Notes: generated by a model from the letters alone, not told the origin. A stretch of 64,000 bases of DNA from Pyrus communis (GCF_963583255.1 NC_084814.1:22523262-22587261); one strand, 5' to 3'; positions 46,671-57,868 are shown, numbered from the stretch's first letter. Program-made: numbers and translations.

Positions 46671-47261
46671 TGTTGTGCCTTGGCTGATTATCTTCACCAA
46701 CATACAAACCCACAGTTGAATAGTTTAAAATACGAGAAATAAAGACACCGAGAAATTTACGAGGTTCGGCAAAAACCTGCCTACGTCGTCGGAGAGATAT
46801 TGCTCTTCACTATGAGAAAAACAGTACAAGTTACACATGAGTTAAGTCGACATAACCCAATCCCATATCCCTTGTACACCCACTCACAGAATTTTCCCAA
46901 GAGCCTCACTCTACCCCAAGAGTTCTTTCACAAGAGATCTTTCACTCTAGCTCTCTTGATTTCTCTCACCTGTGCCCATGGTAGAGCCAAATTCTCTCAC
47001 CATCTCTTTGGATGCTTTCCCTCTTTCAAACCTTCTCCCTCGGCAATCATTTAAATAAAAATCAGCCTCTTTTCTTCTCCTCCTTTCTTCCACCCGAAAG
47101 CCAAATAATTATGGCTTTGAAAAAGCCACAAAACAAGGAACAAATCAAGCCACAAAATAAGGAACAAATCAAGCCACAAAACAAGGAAACATAATCTTCA
47201 TCATGATGTTCCCTCATCAATATTGTTTTGTTTCCTAGCCTAATTTGGCCACTATCCAACA
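46671..47261 (-). repeat. 5' LTR of the gag-only element
   Basis: 591 bases, same ends as the partner LTR. Promoter of the element on the minus strand is expected here. Confidence 0.93.
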
Positions 47262-47811
47262 AAGTGCTGAACTTGAAAGGGAGTAACTTGTTGGGCTTGA
47301 AAGAGGAGGAGGAGGAGGAGGAGACTCTGAGCGCCATGGTTGTTGCAGAGGAAGCATCATTAGGGAGGGAAGAGAGAGAGAGGGTTAAAGGTGGCAGCAC
47401 CTGCAAGCTGCTAACGGAACGGAAGTTCTAATTTGGGCATAAAACCTAATCGAGTTAGACGGCGGTTTAAATCCGAATTTTTTAACCATAACAGCTATTT
47501 TTCGAACATTTTATGATCATGGAGATCATTTATCCAATTAGATCTTAAAATTTTGTAATCAGTTTTATTTCCGTAGAACAAAAAACAAAAGTTGTTGGTC
47601 TGACTCCTACTATTCATTCGGGCTCAATTTCTAGGAAATTCCCAAATCTGAAAAGCTTAAAAAACAAAAATCATTGGTCTCTGACTCCTACTATTCATTC
47701 GGGCTCAATTTCTCAGAAAATTCCCAAATCTGAAAGCACAAACATTTCCTTCAAAGACGAGGAAAGAGAACATTCAAAGAAAATGGAAGTAAAAGACCTT
47801 GCAGCAAGCAA

Positions 47812-49552
47812 CAAAAACAAAGCAGTTTGATTGTCACCAATAGCAGGAATATTTACTGCAGAATATTTCAAACCAGTAAGAGTTAAATAGAACATTAAAC
47901 AAAAACTAACTTTTAGGACAGTTCTTAGAAATTTAGAGAAATGCTAAAGAGAGACTCTCAAATGTTTATGATCTCTCTGTCCCCTTATATTTTCGGTACA
48001 ATATTTTAAATTGTCAGGATGAAATTGATGTTAAACTATGAGTTGGCAAAGAGTCTCACTTTGAGAGAGTTTCTTTAGCATTTTTTCTCTCAAAGTAGGA
48101 GATTTTCTGTCACCTCATGTTTTTGACACATTGTTTTATAATATTGCCATAAAAATTAACGTTAAACTGTGATGTGATAGAGAATCCATAGAAAATCTCA
48201 ATTTGAGAGTCTTCTTAGCATTTCTTCAAGTCTCCCAAAGTCAATAAACCGCATCGACCAAATTCTAACAAAAAGGAATTGTTTAGGCTTTTTATATTAG
48301 CATCCCGCAAAATGTTGAATGCACTCCATATTAAAATTTAATATTAAATAACTTATTTATCCTACTATGCAATTAGGTTAAAAAAAAATTATATATACAC
48401 CCCAAATCACTTTTAACGTATTATTTATCTTCTTCAACTATCAAAACCCCTCTGACCCCCCCATTGTTGAATAAAACCCTAACCAATGAAATTACAAACA
48501 TGTTGATTGAGAAAAAATTATTTTTGACGAATGAAACACGAAATCGATGTTTCGGAAGCTTCACATACGGTAAGACTTCATATTATTTATTATTTTAGTG
48601 ATTTTGACGACATCGATAATTATTTAATCTTGCTTTTGATGCGTTATTCAAGCTTCTATGTTCGTATTCATCTTTTAGGAATCACATGGATTACATAAAG
48701 AACACCAAAAATTACCACCAAATATTAAAAATAGAGGACATGGGTTTTAGTGGTGGAATTGAAAACAACCCACATATGCTTTAAATCCCAGGTGGCATCT
48801 TTTGTCAAAATTTTAGTCACCATTTTTTGTCCAAATTAAAAGCTTTATAAGATTTGAGAAATGTGGGGTGTATAGAAAATATGGGGTGCATATAGAAAAT
48901 GTAAGGTGTATATTAAGAATGTGGGATGTAAGGGTATTATGGGGAATTATGTGGGGGTGTATTAAGATAATTTTTAATTGAAAAATCAAATGTATGATGT
49001 ATTAAGTATGTATGGTTTATTCAACAATTTGTGGGGTGTTAATATAATAAGCCATTATTTAATGACAATAAAAAAAACAAAGTAGTTTAATTTTCGCCAA
49101 TAGCAGGAATATTTCCTGCAAAATCTTCCAACCCTTAAGAGTTAAATAGGACATTAAACAAAAACTAATCACTTTTAAGACGGTTCCTAGAAGTCTAGAG
49201 AAATGCTAAAGAGACTCTCAAAAGTGAGATTTTCTATAAAAATTTTTGTCATCTCATGTTTTTGACATAATATTTTATAATATGTCATAAAAATTAACAT
49301 CAAACTATGACGAGACAAAGAGTCTATAGAGAATATAATTCAACATTTTTTCGAGTCTTCCAAAGTCAATAAACCGCGTCCACCAAAGTCAATAAAAAAG
49401 GAAATGCTAAATGACAATAAAGAAAACAAAGCAGTTCAATTTTCACCAATAGCAGGAATACACCCAGGAAGATCCTCGCAACCTTAAAAGTTAATTAGGA
49501 CATTAAACAAAAACTAATCACTTTTAGGACAGTTCCTAGAAATTGTGGTCGC
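47812..49552. repeat. Three copies of a ~140-bp repeat (47812-47960, 49078-49225, 49428-49552)
   Basis: Each copy has AAACAAAG(C/T)AGTT, ACCAATAGCAGGAATA or its GCCAATAGC variant, AGTTAAATAGGACATTAAACA and AAACTAATCACTTTTA, then GTTCCTAGAA. Copies 1 and 2 lie on either side of the inverted-terminal element, copy 3 shortly after. Non-coding. Confidence 0.75.
48286..49053. mobile_element. 768-bp inverted-terminal element
   Basis: The left end GGCTTTTTATATTAGCATCC is matched inverted by the right end (GGTGTTAATATAATAAGCC), and the match runs about 35 bases inward (AAAATGTTGAAT / TTCAACAATTT). Flanks ATTGTTTA and ATTATTTA may be an 8-bp target duplication with one mismatch. No transposase seen. 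Confidence 0.7.
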
Positions 49553-49789
49553 TTACGGTACAAGAATATAAAATTTAAGCCGCGTCAACCAAAGTCAATA
49601 AAAGAATATTTTAATGATGCCACTCATTATTATACTCTAATAGTATTTCTCTTCATTTGTAATTGAAAGTCTTATGTTCGATTATTGCCAAAGACGGATT
49701 TGAACCATATTATTGCTAGCCATTATGAGACTTAACCCATTCCCGCATCCGCATGTAGAGATAATATCGTTTGCTTTAAAAAAAAAAGA

Positions 49790-49936
49790 GTTTTAACGAA
49801 AAGCTACGGTATTGTTTACTTTAACGAAAAACCATATTTTTACACTAAAAAGTCAATTCTAATACTATTCACTTTATCCTTTATTTTCTTTATCATTAAA
49901 ACTCAAAGTTTTCAAGTCATTTTCATTAGTTTTCCT
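49790..49936 (+). repeat. AT-rich MITE-like dispersed repeat, copy 3
   Basis: Same orientation as 3609-3758; starts GTTTTAACGAAAAGC and ends CATTAGTTTTCCTTT. It lies about 200 bases upstream of the first EDS1 gene. Confidence 0.65.
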
Positions 49937-50146
49937 TTAAAAAAAAAGGTTTAATGACAATAAAGCCCATCATTATACACCCAAAAATCAGCACAAGCCT
50001 AAAGTCTTGGTCAATCTTCAAGGGCATTCTTGTAATTTGAGTCCACCATGCATTCTCCAGCTTTCCTATAAAAGCAAGAGCAACAAGAAACATACCAAAA
50101 ACAACAAATTAAATTCAGAAAAAGGGGAAGTGAAAGGCTTGGAGAG

Positions 50147-52735
50147 ATGCTGGATATAGGGGAGGAGACTGTCAAGAAAAGCTGCTCTCTTGCCTTCAAG
50201 GCACACAAATCCCCAGGTGATCCGTTTCTTGTGGAGAACTCTGCTGCAGGATCATCAGATGTTGTTATCAGCTTTCCCGCAGGAACTTGGTCTGTGGAGA
50301 GTTTGTTTTCTGGAGAAAGTCCATTTGGAGAAGCAAAAGTCGATCTCGAACTCTTTCCTTCCTTGAAAAGTGTTGGAAACTATGATCCAGCTGCAAAGCC
50401 AGAAGAGAGAGACTTTGCAACTGCAACTATCAACCAAGCATTCGTTGACAAAGTTAAACAAGTATTGGACAATTCCCAGCTGAAAATTAAGGTACTGTTT
50501 AAAATTTGAATACATTTGGCAATTGTTTAAAATTTGAATTGCCATAATGCTATTAGATATTGTTTCTGTGTTACGGAGTAGGCAATTATAGTTGTTAAAC
50601 TCGTTTGGATGTGTTTTTAAAATAACTGAAAACGTTTGTGGAAATGTTTTTAGAACCTATTTTTAGTAAAAATGCAAGTGAATTCTGGAAAAACATTTAA
50701 AGTACTTCTTGTAAGAAGTACGTAACTGTGCTTCTTGCATAAAGCACTTCAGATAATTTTGGAACCTAAAACCATTTTCTCTAAAAACACTTTTAATCAT
50801 TTTAAAAATATATCCTGGAAAAACATTTAAAGTGCTTCTTGTAAGAAGCACGTAACTGTACTTCTTGCAGAAAGCACTTCAAGTGATTTTAGAAACTAAA
50901 ACCATTTTCTCTAAAAACACTTTCAATCATTTTAAAAATACATCTAAACGATATGTCTAGTCGTGGAAAAACTTGCGAAGGAGTTTGGATTTATATATTT
51001 GGACAAAGTTAAATTAACCGACCGGATTTCGGTTGAGCATATTACAGCAAAATTTGAGGCATATAAATACGATGTGATGTGGGCCAATTCAATTGTAATT
51101 CGTGTTGTCATTCACTCTTAAATCTTAATTTTTTCAGGTGCAAGAGGCTATCAATGCAAAGAAGAGAATAATATTTACTGGCCACTCTACCGGCGGTGCA
51201 ATTGCTGCGTTTGTCACAATATGGTTCTTGGAAAATTTCTCGAAAGAAAACAGTGGATCGTTCTTCTGTGTGACTTTCGGATCTCCCCTTATTGGTGACC
51301 ACATTATTTCTCATGCTCTTAGGAGAGAAAATTGGTCTGAATACTTCATACATTTTGTCATGAGATATGACATTGTCCCTCGGATTTTGCTTGCTCCTCT
51401 GTCATCCATTCGACAAGAATTCGAGAAAATCCTCCCCTTCTTCGATCCAAACTCCTCTGAGTACAAGAGTCAATCAGTTGGATCATCCCAGGCGGCCTTG
51501 GATCTGTTTACAAAGGTGATGAGCAGTGCATCATCTGTTGCAAGCAGTGCCGCCTCTAAACTGATGGGGAGTCCAAATCTACTACTCGAAACTGTAACGA
51601 AGTTCATTAACCTAAGCCCTTACAAACCTTTTGGCACTTATATTTTCTGTACCGGGAATGGGAAACCGCTTGCCTTGAAAAACCCCGAAGCTGTGTTGCA
51701 ACTCTTGTTCTTTACTTGTCAATTAAACAACGAAACTGAAAGGGCAACAATCGCCAGTGAATGCTTGAACCAGCACTTGGGATACTATGATGTACTTGAA
51801 GGTAGCTTGGACATGCAGAGTGTGACTTGTGAGGATAACTTAGAAATGCTCAACTTAGCGTCAGATGGTATCTTTGATGACCTTGGCCTGGTAAGTACTT
51901 TTTTTCCTTTACAAATGTACTTAAAAATAAAAACGTCATCACACGAGCCCTATTATTATATCTGGGGTCTGTAGCGTGTTCTGATATTTTTCTTGTAATA
52001 TTGCAGAGTGCAAGAGCTAGACAATGCGTTCGCGCAGCAGGTGTATTCCAGAAGCAAAAACAAGACAACAAGGTCAAATTTGATTCAAAAAAGGTAAAAA
52101 TGGAGGAAGAAATGAAAAAACTAAGAGACTACCGAGGCTTGTACGAGGACAATGTGGGATACTATGACGCGTTCAAGCTTCAAGGGGTGAAGAAAGATTT
52201 CGAAGCGAACGTGAGTAGGCTTGAACTTGCAGCCATATGGGATGAGATTACTGAAATGCTGAAAAAATACGATCTTCCTGATGAATTTGAGGCTATACCA
52301 GACTGGGTAAAGCTCGGAACTGAATTTCGCAACCTTGTCGAGCCTCTTGACATTGCTAACTTCTACAGGCACGCAAAGGGAGAAGACACTGGAGTCTATA
52401 TGAAGAGAGGCAGGCCAAAGCGTTACAAATACACACAAAGATGGCTCGAGCACGAAAAGAAACTGCCAGTAGGTTCCCGGGGGGAATCCTGCTTTTGGGC
52501 CGAGTTGGAGGAGTTGCACAAACTTTCTGGCAACCTCCAGGCAGTGAACAAGGAGAAAAAGAGAGTCTTGAACCTTCAGGAACAAGTAGGGAAATGGATT
52601 GAGGATGGGGTTCTCGGCATGGATGTCTTGAAGTCGTCCACCTTCCAGGCGTGGTGGAGCCAACTCCCCCATGGCCTCAAAGCTGAAACTATTTCAGGAC
52701 TCATGACTGGTGCAGGAAATAGCCAAGTGGAGTAG
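50147..52735 (+). CDS. EDS1: EDS1 lipase-like immune regulator, copy 1 (start codon displaced)
   Basis: EDS1 forms heterodimers with PAD4 or SAG101 and relays TIR-NLR immune signals to helper NLRs and salicylate defence, in nucleus and cytosol. Three exons: 50147-50491, 51138-51890, 52007-52735; 1827 bases, 608 aa. Seen: an N-terminal lipase-like domain with the nucleophile motif FTGHSTGG spanning the start of exon 2, VTFGSPLIGD and the Asp in VMRYDIVPRI. The C-terminal EP domain follows in exon 3 (DNVGYYDAFK, ANFYRHAKGEDTGVYMKRGR, GESCFWAELEELHKLSGN, LKSSTFQAWWSQLP). Compared with copy 2 the ancestral ATG at 50123 now reads AGG, one T-to-G change. The first usable ATG is eight codons on, so the protein lacks the MGSERLGE start. 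A MITE sits in intron 1. Confidence 0.95.
50601..50951. mobile_element. MITE of the 'AAGTGCTTCTT' family in EDS1 copy 1 intron 1
   Basis: A 23-base terminal inverted repeat (TCGTTTGGATGTGTTTTT... / ...AAAAATACATCTAAACGA) with two mismatches. The interior holds a ~133-base tandem duplication (TGGAAAAACATTTAAAGT at about 50687 and 50817). Copy 2's intron 1 lacks it, so it arrived after the duplication or was lost there. Confidence 0.8.
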
Positions 52736-54479
52736 TACTAACAAGTAATTAAGTGATAATAAGGGGGCAGAGCTAGGGTTAGCACCATAGCCACTGGTCG
52801 GACAGTGTGCCTGCCTCCGGCTCTGCACCCAAGTTTGAATCTCCTCTCCGCAGTTTTACTGTTTGTTGTGTCTGTGTTTTGTTTTGGTATGGTTTTGGTT
52901 TCAAGTGCCGTTTTCATTTGTAATGGTTTTGGTTCCAGATGTGCAATAAATGTTCAGCAAAAATAACATCTATAATTTCTTAGATGCGCTGGCACTCAGC
53001 TCCTTTAGTCTGCTCACAGTGAATAGTGATAGGCCCCATGATCAGTTTAATTGGCCAAATCATCTCCATCTCTAAAACTAAATAGCCTAGTCAATTTTAT
53101 TAAAATATTATTAATTTCTGACTTTATAAAAAAATAATATTAATTTTTGACATTTTATTTATTTTTTTAAAAGTTTTTTTGTCGAAAAATTTGGATCGTT
53201 GATCAGAAAATCAAATGGTCCTCATTGTGCCACATCAGTACCTACTAATTTTAAATTTCAAATTTTTTTTTACCATTGTAATCCAACAGCCCATAAAAAT
53301 TGCCGTTCGAAATCCAAAAGTCCTCATTGTGCCACGTATCCACACGGAAGAACCACATATTGCGCCTGCACAGTGGGCCCACCTCTGCGATGATGTCGGC
53401 CACTCGCAACCACACGCGTGTGTTTTCCACACGCTAGGTGCAAAAAAAATAAAAGAAATATCAAGTGGCTGACGTCAGCCTGTTGTCATGTAGGCCGGTC
53501 TCTAGCTCAGCATGTTTTGGGCCGGCCTATGGATTGGCTTGGGCTGGGTGCCAACCTATTTAGATGGGCTGGAGGGTTTTTAATGGGTGCCAGCCTATTT
53601 TTCCCACTTTGGACCAGCCTATGTGCTTAGGGTGGACTTGCTATAAAGGAACCACGAGGATCGCAAAATCACACGTGTTGAAGTTGTGTGTCTCGATACA
53701 TGCCATGAACATATATGGGCATAAAAACAAAAAAACAATGCCTTCTCTCTAGCTCTATTTCGCAGTAAATTTCCAAATCAACCGAGCAAACACAATTTCC
53801 TGCAAAGTAAGAAGAAACTTTCAACGAAGTGGAAGGCCCGTCAACCAAGTCTTTAAATATTAAGAAAACAATTTCTTCTAGTCTTCTTTAAGTGAAAGCA
53901 TATGTGGACCCGGGTGGTCTCGGGACCACCCAGAAATGTGAAGAAGCGCATGTGAAGATCTCTAATGATCATCCAACGGTTTGGACAAGTGGTAGATGAG
54001 AGAATATTTAAACCAAGAAGAAAGATTTAATTTAGATGAAGAGGAGCACAAAGAAGACCACCATGGCTGTGCTGTTCTTGGACCTTGGTTCCATAGAAGA
54101 AGAAAGACTCCCTCTCCATTTCCCACTTGTCAACTCCCTTTTTTTTTTTTAATTGTTATCCAATCAGGTTATGCCGCCTAACATTTTAATTAATTAAAAG
54201 GTAGTGTATTACTCAAGAATACTTTTTATTAAATTTATTCAACTTCTGAAGAATATTTTGCAAAGTATTATAAACTCTTAATTACTTGAACTTTCATCTT
54301 AAACTACTGAACTTACTAAACACTAAAGCAAAAATTCAAATATTTTAGGGTGTTATATGTTAAATAAATAATTTCAATTCTCAAAAGTTTAGTTTTTTTA
54401 GTGTAAATAGACACTTACATATGTGACATATACGTGCCTAGGCCACTTTTACGGGCGTAGGATTTCTCACCAAACAACG
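52736..54479. other. Spacer after EDS1 copy 1, with an orphan EDS1 promoter block
   Basis: The EDS1 3' UTR runs to about 52980. AT-rich filler follows, then GC-richer unrecognised sequence (53330-53640), then a block matching the promoter of EDS1 copy 2 (53690-53895). No gene is seen. Confidence 0.6.
53690..53895 (+). repeat. Orphan copy of the EDS1 upstream region
   Basis: Matches 57060-57390 upstream of EDS1 copy 2. Shared: GTGTGTCTCGATACATGC / GTGTGGCTCGATACAAGC, GGCATAAAAACAAAA, CAGTAAATTTCCAAA, GCAAACACAATTTCCTGC, GAAGAAACTTTC and TTCTTCTAGTCTTC. No EDS1 exon follows it; it is probably the promoter of the gutted middle copy. Confidence 0.75.
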
Positions 54480-55317
54480 TTATGCAGGCACCAATCTGCG
54501 TCTTGACAGATTTGATCACTCCAATCAACAGCCTGTCACCGGCAGTCTGCCTCACGCTCTGTATCAGCTGCGGGCGCGTTACCTTGTTCTACTGCAAAAT
54601 CAATCGAAAAGTTCGAAATAAAGTGATCATGTTGTCATGATTCATGAAGATTAAACATGAGAAACAGAAAATGCCATAAAACTTTGAATTCGTTGTGACA
54701 AGCAACAAGCAAGTGCATTTTCTGAGGAGGCAAGAGCTTCGAGAGAATGGACATCAGAGTAGGGAAGCTCATCCAGGGAGATGTCGGGGTGGTCTCAAAG
54801 CACTCTGCTGCATAGTTGGCACATCTGAAACAACTGAACATGCAAAACCAGAGTTAAATCTCAGTCCGAAAACCCGAAATCTTCACCAAACCAAACAAGG
54901 AACACAAACCAAATTACCAATTCAAATTTCGAATTGAGCTACTAACCATTAGGGAGAGTGCTAGGAGCCTTGAAACTGATCACATGACAAGGATAATTGT
55001 GAGAGTTCACGATAGCACTCCAAACAACATATCTTCTCGGATTGACCAGTTTCCACTTCAGTGTCTTCCTCCTTGCAGCTCGATTGCTTTGAGCCCGGCA
55101 CTACCATTTCTGCCTTCCCCAATATCGCACGGCACAGCAAGATGTGCTTCAGCCCATTTCCATCCACAGCGGACGACAATGCCCTACACAAATGTTCAAT
55201 ACAATCCCCTAATTTTTCGATAAAGCTGAAACGTTTCGATATTAAAGATGTTGAACCTTGGCATTCTTGGTCCTCTGTATCCGCAACTCCTCGAGAAATT
55301 AGTACAAAACAGGACAC
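54480..55317 (-). pseudogene. SRO/RCD1-family (PARP-RST) pseudogene fragment
   Basis: SRO proteins are plant stress regulators with an inactive PARP-like domain and an RST domain. On the minus strand: PARP-core piece at 55317-54947 (ALSSAVDGNGLKHILLCRAI, LGKAEMVVPGSKQSS). A frame shift then leads into LVNPRRYVVWSAIVNSHNYP and VISFKAPSTLPNG, ending at a donor-like GTTAG. The RST pieces follow: TPTSPWMSFPTLMSILSKLL with QKMHLLVACHNEFK (about 54790-54670), then VTRPQLIQSVRQTAGDRLLI with GVIKSVKTQ (about 54590-54490). Frame breaks and the missing N-terminal WWE/linker part indicate a dead partial copy. It sits where the body of the middle EDS1 copy would be expected. Confidence 0.78.
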
Positions 55318-55532
55318 TAGTCATATATGAACCTGTTCTTACCACTAAAAACACGTTCATTAATTAGTACAGCTGATTACACGTGTTCTTACCGGTAAGA
55401 ACATGTTTAGTTGTAGAGCTGAAAAATTTACAAGCTAAGAACACGTGTAAATTTTCAGCTCAATCAGAGAATGTGTTATTACCGGTAAGAAGATGTTCAT
55501 ATATAACTAGCGTCATGTTTTGTACTAATTTC
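55294..55532. mobile_element. Palindromic foldback element
   Basis: Arms 55294-55343 and 55484-55532 are inverted copies (GAAATTAGTACAAAACA ... TGTTTTGTACTAATTTC; CACTAGTCATATATGAAC ... GTTCATATATAACTAG). The interior includes a perfect 18-base palindrome GTTCTTACCGGTAAGAAC (55386-55403) and an inverted pair AGCTGAAAAATTTACA / TGTAAATTTTCAGCT. No ORF; likely a MITE/foldback. Confidence 0.8.
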
Positions 55533-55868
55533 TAAAAAAATAATTTTAGGCCTCGAGGTCTACTCCTTCCTAGATCCTCTTTATTGACTGAATGCAGGGC
55601 ATGACATGTCTTGACACGCTAACCCTCCATTGGCATGTTGAGTGTGAGTTCATGTGGAGGTGATGAAGAAGCTTGTTCCTCGTTTGACGGTTAAGAGGGC
55701 TTCAGAACCAAAGTTCGTGCTTATTCTAGGCATGCATAGATAAGGGTTAGTGCTATATGTTTGGTCCTTCCTAACCCCATTGCACGTCGAAAGCGAGTAC
55801 AAGTGGCAGCAACGAAGTTTCTTGGTCCCCGTTGAACTCTTCGGTTGACCCTGTTGCCTCGTTTACGA

Positions 55869-56540
55869 TGGGCTTGTGCGAGCACAATGTGGGATACTAC
55901 GACGCGTTCAAGCTTGAAAAGCACAGGAAAGATTTCGACGCGAATGTGACAAGGCTTGTGCTTGCAGGCATATGGGATGAGATAACTGATATGCTAAAAA
56001 AATATGATCTTCCTGATGAAATTGAGGCTATATCAGATTGGGTAGAGCTGGGAACTGAATATCGCCACCTTGTCGAGCCTCTTGAAATTGCTAACTTCTA
56101 CAGGCACGCAAGGGGAGAAGACACCGGAGTCTATATGGAGAGAGGTAGGCCAAAGCGTTACAAATACACACAATGATGGCTCGAGCACGAAAAAAACTGC
56201 CAGTACCCCGGGGGAATCCTGCCTTTGGGGAGAGTTGGAGGAGTTGCACAATCTTTCTGGCGACGACCAGGACCACCAGGCAGTGAACAAGGAGAAAAAG
56301 AGAGCGATGAACCTTCAGGGACAAGTAGGAAAATGGATTGAGGACAGGGTTCTCGGCAAGGATGTGTTGAAGTCGTCCACCTTCAAGGCATGGTGGAGCG
56401 AACTCCCCGTTGACCTCAAAACTGAAACTATTTCGGGACTTATGAATGGTTGAGGAAATATGCAAGTGGATTAGTACCAATTAAGTGATAATATTGGGGG
56501 CAGACCTAGGAGTAGTGCCGTAGCCATTGGCATTGACGGT
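55869..56540 (+). pseudogene. EDS1 3' fragment (remnant of middle copy)
   Basis: Matches the EP domain part of EDS1 exon 3: HNVGYYDAFKLEKHRKDFDA, LTxMLKKYDLPDE-like sequence, ANFYRHARGEDTGVYMERGR. An in-frame TGA at 56174-56176 replaces the Arg codon before the WLEHEK motif. A frame shift follows near 56190, and the remaining exon reads in another frame (CLWGELEELHNLSGD, LKSSTFKAWWSELP, then stop after LMNG). Homology to the copy-1 3' flank continues (TAAGTGATAATA, GGGGGCAG) and, after about 300 unrelated bases, resumes at 56865-57010. Lipase-like exons are missing. Confidence 0.9.
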
Positions 56541-57059
56541 GTGCCAAGTGAGGTATACATGCTATGTCAACCAATGAGTTTATCGCGTTGAGTATTGGTT
56601 ATATGTGGCAATTGTCATATCACGTTGTACATGAATGTGGTAAAAAATTATGGTTTGTCTAGTATTTTCTGTTTAGATATTTTTTTTCCAGTACTTACAA
56701 ACATTCACGTTTTTCTTGAGCTTTGGGTGTCATCGATGACGATTTAGCATTGACTTTTGGTCTACCTAAGCCTGTAACGTAACTTGTAACGGTCAGACTC
56801 TCCTTCCTATGAAAGTGAACCCCATATTACAGAACAAAGCGTTCCTCTGCCTGGCTCCAGCTATTCACCCAAGTTTGAATCCACTCTCTACAGTTTTAGT
56901 GTTTTGCTTTGGTATAGTTTTGGTTACAAGTACAGTTTTCGTTTGTAATAGTTTTGGTTCCAGACATGCTAGGAATGTTCAGCACAAATAACATCTATAC
57001 TTTTCTTAAGGGAACCAGAAGGCTTACAAAAATATGACAACAAAATGCAATTGTTGAGG

Positions 57060-57390
57060 TTGTGTGGCTCGATACAAGCTATGAACACAAGCGAGCGTGA
57101 CAATTCACTGCACAAATACCACAATAATTTACACGCCAAAAAAAAAAACGGAAAGAGCACTAAATCGGCATAAAAACAAAAACAATGTCTCCATTCTAGC
57201 ACTATTTTACAGTAAATTTCCAAAGCAACAGAGCAAACACAATTTCCTGCACAGTGAGAAGAAACTTTCGACGAAAGTGGAAGGCAAAGACGTTGCATTG
57301 CAGTATTAAGAAAACATTTTCTTCTAGTCTTCCTTTTTCTTTTGGGTCAACTTCTAGTCTTCTTTAAATATTAAGAAAACATTTTGTGGA
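57060..57390 (+). promoter_or_regulatory. Upstream region of EDS1 copy 2 (shared block)
   Basis: The counterpart of 53690-53895, ending about 480 bases before the copy 2 ATG. A small internal duplication (CTTCTAGTCTTC at about 57320 and 57350) is specific to this copy. Confidence 0.55.
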
Positions 57391-57868
57391 ATTAGTAGGA
57401 AACTTACATGTGAAGTACATCAAATTTAAGCCTCGTCAGCCAAGGTAAAGCATTACTTGTTTATGACAATTAATAAACACTTTACAGAAATATCCTAACC
57501 ACGTCAATCATATACATGCCATCTTTACACCTACTCGCAACCAAGAGGGCCACTAATGAAGTCAAATAAAGATGCGTCCTCCTCTGTTGTGTGTGGGAGT
57601 GCAGATGACGTATATCATAAAAAAAAATGAAGTTCTGTTATAAAATTAATTGGTAGTATGAGAATAATACAACAATTCATACTCCCAATAGTCGACTGGT
57701 GAAGACAAGAATTCCAACCAAAACAAAACAGGAAGCCCAAGTCTTGACCAAGACTTGAGGGCATCCTTATACTTTTCTCATCCATTCCATCCCGCCACTC
57801 CTTTAAAGCAAGACCCAAATCAAATTATCAAAAACCAGAAAAGAAAAAAAATACCATAATTTAGAAAA

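Larger units (their letters stand above)
44687..47261 (-). mobile_element. Gag-only Copia-type LTR retrotransposon
   Basis: A 2575-bp element lying on the minus strand inside the SufE-like gene. It has two 591-bp LTRs and a 5-bp target duplication AAGTG (44682-44686 and 47262-47266). The primer-binding site TGGTATCAGAGC (initiator Met tRNA) lies two bases inside the 5' LTR, on the minus strand at 46668-46657. A purine tract AAAGTGGAGAT abuts the 3' LTR (45288-45278). Only a gag-like region is present; no protease, integrase or reverse transcriptase. It is thus a non-autonomous element of the gag-only kind, mobilised in trans. Confidence 0.95.
44170..47337 (-). pseudogene. SufE-like gene split by an LTR retrotransposon
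   Basis: SufE proteins activate plastid cysteine desulfurase for Fe-S cluster assembly. The gene's first part is at 47337-47262 (MALRVSSSSSSSFKPNK, Ser-rich like a plastid transit peptide). After 44687-47261 the frame continues at 44681-44170. If the element and one 5-bp duplication are ignored, the two parts form an uninterrupted 195-codon frame. The second part holds the SufE fold: ISEFESLPEPIDKVKRLL, DSNRVMGCIAQVWLRAEM, KMRFAVDSDSEIARVFCSCL and EEVLRVKTDELSSLNVG. Between FCSCL and EEVL a few residues usual in SufE2-like proteins seem to be absent, so the copy may already have been weakened. Most like the plant SUFE2 type; the SUFE3 (quinolinate synthase) N-terminus is an alternative. Confidence 0.82.
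47338..50122. other. Upstream region of the first EDS1 gene, repeat-rich
   Basis: No gene. Holds three copies of a ~140-bp repeat, a 768-bp inverted-terminal element, a MITE copy (49790-49936), and a directly repeated ~60-bp unit around CTGACTCCTACTATTCATTC (about 47600 and 47682). Confidence 0.65.
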
